Of a DNA stretch of 12,103 nt, positions 1-4,801 are shown one piece after another (within the stretch, counting starts at the first letter, position 1; each line of letters begins with the position of its first letter). Where the stretch lies: positions 1-12,103 of the forward strand of contig CAYHCE010000060.1 in the NCBI GenBank assembly GCA_964355015.1. Reading direction: 5' to 3'. The notes under the pieces were generated by a model, which searched no databases, had not been told where the DNA came from, and saw nothing but the letters and a program-made list of their open reading frames with translations. This stretch comes from CAYHCE01 sp964355015 (GTDB lineage: Bacteria > Cyanobacteriota > Cyanobacteriia > PCC-6307 > Cyanobiaceae). A program made the position numbers and the translations under genes.

Positions 1-55
1 TCATTCGGTCGTTGACTTCAGCGGGCGCGGCTCTATTGGCAACAAACTCCTAGTC
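1..55. repeat. Terminal inverted repeat, left copy
   Basis: Bases 1-55 are the exact reverse complement of bases 12049-12103; the match stops at base 56 (c here, g in the other copy). It begins TCATTCGGTCGTTGACTTCA. Both copies lie inside a reading frame that gives the same peptide (…VVDFSGRGSIGNKLLV). A length of exactly 55, reaching both ends of the window, matches a k-mer commonly used by short-read assemblers. I infer a longer inverted repeat that continues outside the window and at which the assembly broke. Confidence 0.95.
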
Positions 56-184
56 CGCGCCGAGAGTGTTCATCTCGATCAAATCTCGCCCCTTGGGCTC
101 TATTTGAGAGTTGGTTGCCTTGAGCATCCATGGACAATGAACTTTCGAACTAACACAGTTTGTTACAGCCGCCTAACGCTCTGA
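2..184 (+). CDS. 3' end of an unrecognised gene, chimeric copy (5' incomplete)
   Basis: An open frame enters from the left edge and stops at TGA 182-184, giving about 60 residues. The first 18 residues (HSVVDFSGRGSIGNKLLV) are identical to those of the partial minus-strand gene at the right edge. After base 55 the two copies have unrelated tails: here RAESVHLDQISPLG… to the stop, there AMQAGYNSNSSG…. I infer that this copy is a fragment or rearranged duplicate whose original end was replaced, because the right-hand copy sits in a normal operon-like arrangement. I recognise no domain. The tail may be an accidental open frame. Confidence 0.4.
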   Translation, partial: HSVVDFSGRGSIGNKLLVRAESVHLDQISPLGLYLRVGCLEHPWTMNFRTNTVCYSRLTL

Positions 185-200
185 ATAGTTAGTCGAGAAA

Positions 201-229
201 TTGCGCTAATATACGTAGTTGTTTATAAT
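201..229 (+). promoter_or_regulatory. Candidate sigma70-type promoter
   Basis: TTGCGC (201-206) and a perfect TATAAT (224-229) are separated by 17 bp, in an AT-rich stretch upstream of the gene at 241. The -35 matches the consensus at only three positions. The ATG at 241 is 11 bp after the -10 box and has no Shine-Dalgarno sequence, so the transcript would be leaderless or nearly so, or the true start lies further in. Confidence 0.35.
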
Positions 230-240
230 ATAATTCCAAC

Positions 241-618
241 ATGCCTCCCGATCTTGCTAGCAATAATCCGCTATGGGGTCCTGGTCAACTCCTGTTTGCG
301 GCACCGCCATCTTTAGACGTTAAGTTTGTAGATGCAGGAAGTGAACTGTCAGCTTTGTTTCTTAACACCCAGCTTAACGTCGCGACTCCTGATTCTGGAC
401 CGCTAAGTCTTACATATGTACTGTGTATTCAGGTGCCACTAAACCTTGCCAAGGACCAGCAGTTGATCGGCTATCGTCAGAAGTTGGTACTTGGGATTCT
501 CCGAACTGTAGGTGTGAGAGTGTCTGTTGTCGCTGAACTGGCGGGGACTCTCAAATGCCTAGAATTCGAAGCTTTGGACGGTAACGCAGGAGTTCCGGAA
601 TCCGTGCCCCATTTATAA
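241..618 (+). CDS. Hypothetical protein, 125 aa
   Basis: A 125-residue frame from ATG 241 to TAA 616-618. I do not recognise the family. The sequence is rich in alternating hydrophobic residues (QLLFAAPPSLDVKFV, LTYVLCIQVPLNL, VGVRVSVVAEL), which suggests a beta-rich soluble fold. No signal peptide or membrane helix is evident. There is no Shine-Dalgarno sequence before the ATG, but a possible promoter with a perfect TATAAT lies just upstream. It stops 11 bp before the target duplication of the IS1595 element, so the insertion sits directly behind it and did not cut it. It could be a real accessory gene or a chance frame. Confidence 0.45.
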   Translation: MPPDLASNNPLWGPGQLLFAAPPSLDVKFVDAGSELSALFLNTQLNVATPDSGPLSLTYVLCIQVPLNLAKDQQLIGYRQKLVLGILRTVGVRVSVVAELAGTLKCLEFEALDGNAGVPESVPHL

Positions 619-637
619 CCCGAGACTCATCTGATTT

Positions 638-1670
638 CTTGATTAGGTAGTAAGCTCCGCGCTCCTCAAGAGCCATTCCGGCCGTGCGGTGCAGCTGCAG
701 ATGGCATGGATTACACGCTCGGTCATCTCTGCCAGCTTGAAACGCCGGTTGAATCGGTAATTGAAGGCGCCCAAGTAGCGGTCAGCGTACTTATCGAATC
801 GCAGAGCGTGGAACGTACCACTGAAGCTGGTTTTCAGGTTGCTGAGTACCGTGTTGATCCAGCGGAATTCCGGCAGCTCATTGGGATGGCGTCCCCTCAC
901 GACCACAGGGTGATGGAAGCAACCGACTTCTGCCACGGCGCGGAAGCAGGCCAGCCCGTCAGAGATCACCTCACATCCTATCGCCAGTGAATCCTGGGCC
1001 CAGTCAGCGATGGCGGCAAATGAGAACGTGGCCACGGTGGCCAGTTTCACGTGCCTGGGGTGTCCCGCATCATCAAGAGAGACGGCCGCCACAATCGGCA
1101 CTTTGTTCTCCGATCCACGACCAGCCTTGCCACCACATCGTTCTCCGCCAAGGTAGGCATCATCCACCTGCACCTTTCCCCGCAGGACATAGGCCTCCTC
1201 CCGCTCGCTCATCGCCTGCATGATCTTGTTGTGAACCAGCCACGCGCTTCGGTAGTTCACACCGAGATGGCGCATCATGGCGAGGGAAGAAATGCCAGTC
1301 TTGGCCTGGCCCACCAGATAGAAAGCGAGGAACCAGGTGGTCAGCGGTAACTTGGTCGCCTCCATGATGGTGCCGGCCGTGAGGGTGGCCTGATGGCGGC
1401 AACTCCGGCACTGGTAGCGCTTGTGGCGCCGGCCACCGATGAGCCCATACTCCTTACCCTCACAGCGGGGGCAACGGAAACCATCAGGCCAGCGCGCCTG
1501 CTCCAAAGCAGCCTCGCATTTCTCCTCGGTTCCGTAGAGCTCCATGAACTTAGGCAGAGATAGACCAGACTGGAACTGGATCCGATTCATGGCCATGGCA
1601 GACACGGCTGGTACTTGCGTACCACCTTAGACGCCAAAGCGCTGATGGCGGAGCTTGCTACCTAATCAAG
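638..1670 (-). mobile_element. IS1595-family insertion sequence, complete
   Basis: A 1033-bp element. Its 23-bp terminal inverted repeats at 638-660 and 1648-1670 differ at one position; the outer part reads CTTGATTAGGTAG on both ends. It is flanked by a perfect 8-bp direct repeat TCTGATTT (630-637 and 1671-1678). Eight-base duplications are usual for the IS1595 family. The single gene is an ISXO2-like transposase on the minus strand. Intact ends, gene and duplication indicate a recent insertion. The insertion point is intergenic, just after the small gene at 241-618. Confidence 0.92.
643..1605 (-). CDS. IS1595-family (ISXO2-like) transposase
   Basis: A DDE-type transposase of up to 320 aa that would cut and insert its own element. 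An N-terminal zinc-ribbon shows two CxxC pairs (C45/C48, C66/C69) for end binding. The ISXO2-like catalytic domain follows, with D148 in VQVDDAYLGG, D216 in VISDG and the HPNE…WIN segment around residues 240-251, where N251 fits the family's DDN triad. Length is normal for the family and no frameshift is seen. The longest frame begins with GTG at 1605; ATG at 1596 or 1590 (MAMNRIQ / MNRIQ) is at least as likely, since no clear ribosome site marks any of them. It fills almost the whole element. Confidence 0.93.
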   Translation of the reverse strand: MSAMAMNRIQFQSGLSLPKFMELYGTEEKCEAALEQARWPDGFRCPRCEGKEYGLIGGRRHKRYQCRSCRHQATLTAGTIMEATKLPLTTWFLAFYLVGQAKTGISSLAMMRHLGVNYRSAWLVHNKIMQAMSEREEAYVLRGKVQVDDAYLGGERCGGKAGRGSENKVPIVAAVSLDDAGHPRHVKLATVATFSFAAIADWAQDSLAIGCEVISDGLACFRAVAEVGCFHHPVVVRGRHPNELPEFRWINTVLSNLKTSFSGTFHALRFDKYADRYLGAFNYRFNRRFKLAEMTERVIHAICSCTARPEWLLRSAELTT

Positions 1671-1693
1671 TCTGATTTTTAGTCCTCAGTGCT

Positions 1694-1725
1694 TGGAGGG
1701 TGCGGATAACAGTCCGTTGCCTCCA
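1694..1725. other. Hairpin in intergenic DNA
   Basis: TGGAGG (1694-1699) pairs with CCTCCA (1720-1725), with an inner CGGA/TCCG pair and a TAACAG loop. There is no T-tract, so it is not a classic terminator. Apart from this, the stretch from the IS1595 target duplication to about 1854 shows nothing I can recognise. Confidence 0.35.
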
Positions 1726-1881
1726 GTTGGAGATTACCAAGCTACAATCATGATCACGATAACAAGACGTAATCTCAAAGAAACTGGCTTAGTACATCTC
1801 GATGCCCTAGAAATCTCTCCACTCCTGGTTCCAATCACACCGCAAGGGAACTAAGGGGAGTCCGGCTGGGGCTGGTTTCTG

Positions 1882-2058
1882 GTGCTCGCCTCTGTAGCAG
1901 CACTGGCGGTGGGCGTGCTCCAGGCATTGATCATGCGGTTCCAGCCCACCACGCTCTGGAATCTCCTCACGATGATGGCATTGATCGGCAGCGGCGGCGG
2001 CTTGATGTTCCGTTGGCTCAGGAGTTACGACGATGGAAAGGAACGAAAAGACCGTTGA
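1882..2058 (+). CDS. Small membrane protein, probably 5'-truncated (58 aa)
   Basis: A frame open from 1855 (after TAA 1852-1854) to TGA 2056-2058. The first usable start is GTG 1882; the next ATG, at 1933, would remove a helix. The translation shows two hydrophobic stretches, FLVLASVAALAVGVLQALIM and LWNLLTMMALIGSGGGLMF, then a charged tail ending DDGKERKDR, typical of a two-helix inner-membrane protein. Its 3' end overlaps the next gene by 26 bp, and that gene's Shine-Dalgarno AGGAG lies inside it, so the two are translationally coupled. A hydrophobic sequence beginning without a good start suggests that the 5' part is missing or frameshifted. Confidence 0.5.
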   Translation: MLASVAALAVGVLQALIMRFQPTTLWNLLTMMALIGSGGGLMFRWLRSYDDGKERKDR

Positions 2059-2452
2059 GGATCTGATCTCCGAGCTGGAGGGGCCGGCGCGTTCCGCCGG
2101 GGGGCCTCCGCTGGGAAAGCATCCAGCTGGCCAGTCCAGCCTTCCGTCTGTGACTTCCCCCGGCTTAGGAAGTCGGTTGCTGCTGGCCGTCGCTCTTCTG
2201 GCCCTTGGGTTCGGAGCCGGTTGGACCGCGGCGGGCTTGCGGCCGCCGGCACTCGGTGCTGCTGCGAAGAAACCGGGCAAGGAGACCCGCCAGGATCTGC
2301 TTGCGGCCGGCTGGCAGGAATCTGATCAGGGGGTGTTCACCCGCCGTTGCCAGGACAACTGCCGCCGCCCCTTGCTCTATGGCGGCGGCGTGGCCGACGT
2401 GATGGAGGTGAACTGCCTGGACCGCCCCTGCGGAGAGATCTGGACAGAGTGA
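2033..2452 (+). CDS. Single-pass membrane protein, 139 aa, prematurely stopped
   Basis: ATG 2033 is preceded by AGGAG (2020-2024) at 8-nt spacing. Residues 1-45 are polar and should be cytoplasmic (MERNEKTVEDLISELEG…). Residues 46-69 form one hydrophobic helix (LLLAVALLALGFGAGW). The remainder is a soluble C-terminal domain with cysteines at 106, 110, 128 and 133 that could form disulphides outside the membrane. The frame stops at TGA 2450-2452, but the same frame continues for 51 sense codons to a second TGA at 2606-2608, and this extension looks like real protein. The product is therefore probably truncated. I do not know the family; the pair 1882-2608 looks like a small operon. An attC-like site follows directly. 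Confidence 0.65.
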   Translation: MERNEKTVEDLISELEGPARSAGGPPLGKHPAGQSSLPSVTSPGLGSRLLLAVALLALGFGAGWTAAGLRPPALGAAAKKPGKETRQDLLAAGWQESDQGVFTRRCQDNCRRPLLYGGGVADVMEVNCLDRPCGEIWTE

Positions 2453-2608
2453 GGTGGGCTGGATGGGCGCGGCCAGTTGATCGGTCAGATCATGGAGCGC
2501 CGCTCCGGCCGGCAGGGTGAGCGCCAGCAACTTGTGCTTGAGTCCCAGCTTCCGGAGGCTCGCCGCTTCGTGCTGCATTCATTCAGCGCCAAGGCTCGTC
2601 TCGACTGA
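2453..2608 (+). pseudogene. In-frame tail of the 2033 gene beyond a TGA
   Basis: Fifty-one codons in the same frame as the preceding gene, separated from it only by TGA 2450-2452. The peptide (GGLDGRGQLIGQIMERRSG… to …AKARLD, then TGA) is amphipathic and charged like a genuine C-terminal domain. TGG (Trp) to TGA is a one-base change, so a nonsense mutation is the simplest reading. Readthrough is the alternative. No RNA structure suited to selenocysteine insertion was recognised. Confidence 0.5.
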
Positions 2609-2622
2609 AGTTCTCAATCGCC

Positions 2623-2711
2623 GGCTAACAATGCCATTCACCTGAGCCGCCACCTAAAGTATACGAATATTCCCAGTAATCCCTGCGGCCAGGTGATGGC
2701 AAGCGTTGGGA
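2623..2711 (+). other. attC-like integron recombination site (site A)
   Basis: An imperfect palindrome with the architecture of an integron attC site. The outer core GGCTAAC (2623-2629) faces GTTGGGA (2705-2711). After a 2-3 nt unpaired spacer, TGCCATTCACCTG (2632-2644) pairs with CAGGTGATGGCA (2690-2701), leaving one unpaired T on the 5' arm where attC sites carry extrahelical bases. The 45-nt loop has a further GCCGC/GCGGC pairing. It begins 14 bp after the second TGA of the preceding gene, the usual place for attC in a cassette. The outer cores deviate from RYYYAAC/GTTRRRY at their ends, so it is weaker than the site at 9956. Confidence 0.6.
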
Positions 2712-2977
2712 AGATCCGAAGGTCGACGTTAGGCGACCGCTTCAGATATATAGACCGCAGAATCTAATATTATCTTCCGACAGGCAGACGGGTGCCCTTC
2801 CTTATCAGCCATTGAGGAGCAGGAACTCCAAATGATCATTTAATCGCTCAGAGCGATAAGTAGGGCTTCCTGAGAAAGCCAAATCCCCTGCGCCGCAGCT
2901 GGTCTCAGCTGTTGAGAGCCGGTAAACTGGCCAGTAATGAGGCAATCGTTGATTGCTGCTACTGACCACAGCCGCAA

Positions 2978-3370
2978 ATGTACCGCAAGCAGTATACCGG
3001 CCAGCTCAGCATCAAAGACTTCCATGTCCCTTTTGGGGGCTCACTTGACCCTGAGAACCGCTGGGTGCTGCTTGCGGAGCTCATACCCTGGCAAGAGCTG
3101 GAGGACACTTACGCCCCTCAGTTCAATGCGACAGTGGGTGCTCCAGCAAAGCCCATGCGGCTGGCGTTTGGAGCCCTCTACATCAAGCAGCGTTTGGGGC
3201 TGACCGATGAAGAGACGGTTCTCCAGATTCAGGAGAATGGCTACATGCAGTTCTTCCTTGGATTTGCTGCATACTCCAGCAAGGCGCCATTTGATCCATC
3301 AATGATGGTTCACTTCAGGAAGCGATTCTCAGACGAAGACTTGAGATGGATCAACGAGCTTGTTGGTTGA
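2978..3370 (+). CDS. Transposase, N-terminal part (DUF772-type domain)
   Basis: A 130-aa frame starting MYRKQYTGQLSIKDF. It resembles the N-terminal DUF772 (PF05598) domain of IS5/IS1182-type transposases: FDPSMMVHFRKRF near residues 107-119 is the typical motif, and LAFGALYIKQRLGLTDEETV precedes it. This part binds DNA and has no catalytic acids. It ends at TGA 3368-3370 just after INELVG, where intact relatives continue through an ERGKQM-like segment. That segment is present in the +1 frame of the next entry, so one extra base around 3365-3366 separates the two halves. Confidence 0.85.
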   Translation: MYRKQYTGQLSIKDFHVPFGGSLDPENRWVLLAELIPWQELEDTYAPQFNATVGAPAKPMRLAFGALYIKQRLGLTDEETVLQIQENGYMQFFLGFAAYSSKAPFDPSMMVHFRKRFSDEDLRWINELVG

Positions 3371-4550
3371 ACGAGGCAAGCAAATGTTGATTGAGGCTGC
3401 CGCAGCTCAACAGGATGACGATCATCATGACGGCAGAGATGAGCCAGGTGCTGGCGATCAGCTGACTCTTGATAGCCTGATCAAGCCAGCCGACTGGCCG
3501 GAGGGGAAGAATTGGGGGACCATGAGCATTGACGCCTCTTGCACGCCGGCTGATATCACCTATCCCACGGACCTAAAGCTCTTGAATGAAGCGAGGGTGT
3601 CGACCGAGAAAGTGATTGATGACATCTGCAAACAAGGTGCTGGCTTTGGCATCTACCGGCCTCGCTATGACCGTGGAAAAGCGCGAGCGCACTTCCTGAA
3701 TGTTGCAAAGCAGAAAAAGCCAAGGCGGAGAAGACTCAAAGCTGCGGTGAGGCGGCAGCTCAGCTACCTGCAGCGTAACCTGGAAGCCATTGATGCCCTG
3801 ATCCCAGCAGGAGCAAGCCTTTCGGGCCTCACGGAGCATTGGTGGCAGAAGCTTCTGGCGTGTAGTGAGCAGTACCGACAACAGACTATTCTCCTGCATA
3901 GTAAGACGAGGAGCATTGCCGATCGGATTGTGAGCCTCGTGCAACGCTGGGTGCGGCCGATTGTGCGCGGCAAAGCAAGGGCATCGGTCGAGTTTGGAGC
4001 CAAGATCAGTGTTTCGGTTCGGAATGGATTTCCGTTTCTGCATCGCATTAGCTGGGACGCCTACAACGAGGGTGATGACCTGATTGCCCAGGTCAAGGAG
4101 TACAAACAACAATATGGGTGCTACCCAGCGCGAATCTGCGCCGATCGCATCTACATTAATGCCAAAAATAGGCACTTCTGCACGAGGGCCGGGATTCGGT
4201 TGTCGGGTAAACGTCTGGGCAGGCCACCCAAGGATCTGGAGGTTAATGCAGCCCACAACCAACAGCTTCTTGCTGATCAGCGCCGACGCAATGAGGTAGA
4301 GGGAGTCTTTGGCACAGGCAAGCGCAAATATTCGCTGAAGCTGATCATGGCCAGGCTGAAGGCCGGTGCCGAGGGCACAATCTCCATGAGCTTCCTAGTG
4401 ATGTGTGCCGAGAAGATCCTGAGGCTGCTGCGCCTCTTTTTTGTCCTTCTTCATGCATGGCTATTCGGTCTGACAAGGCTCTACGCGACGGCAGCCCCGG
4501 TCGACAGGGCCTCGTGCGGTCGCTGGGACGATCTTCTGGTAAGTGTATAG
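3360..4550 (+). CDS. Transposase, C-terminal catalytic part (+1 frame)
   Basis: The second half of the same transposase, 396 aa when counted from TTG 3360; it overlaps the first half by 11 bp. The three catalytic acids fit D58 (GTMSIDAS), D262 (RICADRIYIN) and E314 (RNEVEGVFGTGKRK), with the long insert between D58 and D262 seen in this group. A KRLGRPPKD segment lies before the last acid. TTG 3360 is only a computed start: the natural product would be a fusion of about 520 aa with the preceding frame. As read, the transposase is inactive unless the ribosome shifts frame near GGT-TGA at 3365-3370. Confidence 0.85.
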   Translation: MLVERGKQMLIEAAAAQQDDDHHDGRDEPGAGDQLTLDSLIKPADWPEGKNWGTMSIDASCTPADITYPTDLKLLNEARVSTEKVIDDICKQGAGFGIYRPRYDRGKARAHFLNVAKQKKPRRRRLKAAVRRQLSYLQRNLEAIDALIPAGASLSGLTEHWWQKLLACSEQYRQQTILLHSKTRSIADRIVSLVQRWVRPIVRGKARASVEFGAKISVSVRNGFPFLHRISWDAYNEGDDLIAQVKEYKQQYGCYPARICADRIYINAKNRHFCTRAGIRLSGKRLGRPPKDLEVNAAHNQQLLADQRRRNEVEGVFGTGKRKYSLKLIMARLKAGAEGTISMSFLVMCAEKILRLLRLFFVLLHAWLFGLTRLYATAAPVDRASCGRWDDLLVSV

Positions 4551-4629
4551 AAGAGGCGCCATGCCGGTAAGCCGTGTCTGCGCAACGGTCTATGCATGAA
4601 TTGGTTGAGCACCGTTTTTCAGGAACCCC

Positions 4630-4752
4630 TAAGTACCTGTCGACCTTCGTTTTGTCCGTCACCACTTGCTTGATCCTGGGGAAGGAGGCTTCCAAGAGCC
4701 TTGGCTGCACATGCCTGCGTCTTGCCCCGATCCAGAGGGCGTAACATTCCAT
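4630..4752 (-). pseudogene. Small ORF interrupted by the IS
   Basis: On the minus strand, TAGGAGG then TTA precedes ATG 4752 (MECYALWIGARRRHVQ…), a strong Shine-Dalgarno at short spacing. The frame runs 41 codons and meets the IS exactly at the codons TAC-TTA of the target duplication. Joining the two flanks without the IS and one duplication copy adds only two codons before TGA (2848-2850), so the uninterrupted frame was about 43 codons. I recognise no family, and it may be a remnant of a larger gene or a chance frame. Confidence 0.3.
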
Positions 4753-4801
4753 TAACCTCCTAGGCCTGCTTTGGAACCCTGGCTAGAAAGAAGTTAGTCG
4801 C

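Larger units (their letters stand above)
2863..4629 (+). mobile_element. IS5/IS1182-like insertion sequence with frameshifted transposase
   Basis: A 1767-bp element. The left end GGGCTTCCTGAGAAA (from 2863) and the right end, read inward as GGGGTTCCTGAAAAA (from 4629), match at 13 of 15 positions. TAAGTA occurs immediately outside both ends (2857-2862 and 4630-4635), a candidate 6-bp target duplication. The transposase, in two overlapping frames, fills the element. The 6-bp duplication is not the 4-bp one usual for the IS5 subgroup, so the family label is tentative. The insertion interrupts a short minus-strand frame (4630-4752). Confidence 0.82.

Noticed and set aside
171..177. GCCTAAC, a possible attC R'' core near the left-edge gene's stop
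   Set aside because: I found no opposing GTTRRRY with pairing L arms in the following 150 bp.
2450..2452. Selenocysteine at the in-frame TGA
   Set aside because: The simple Trp-to-stop explanation suffices, no suitable hairpin directly follows, and no selenoprotein family is suggested.
2165..2578. Minus-strand 137-aa frame over the small membrane-protein gene
   Set aside because: The opposite strand has a Shine-Dalgarno, a membrane helix and coherent protein; this frame is a GC-rich shadow.
2728..2734. GTTAGGC core, perfect attC R' match, 17 bp after site A
   Set aside because: No matching 5' arm: the sequence before it (CGAAGGTCGAC) does not pair with anything upstream in attC layout. Recorded only as a possible decayed neighbour of site A.
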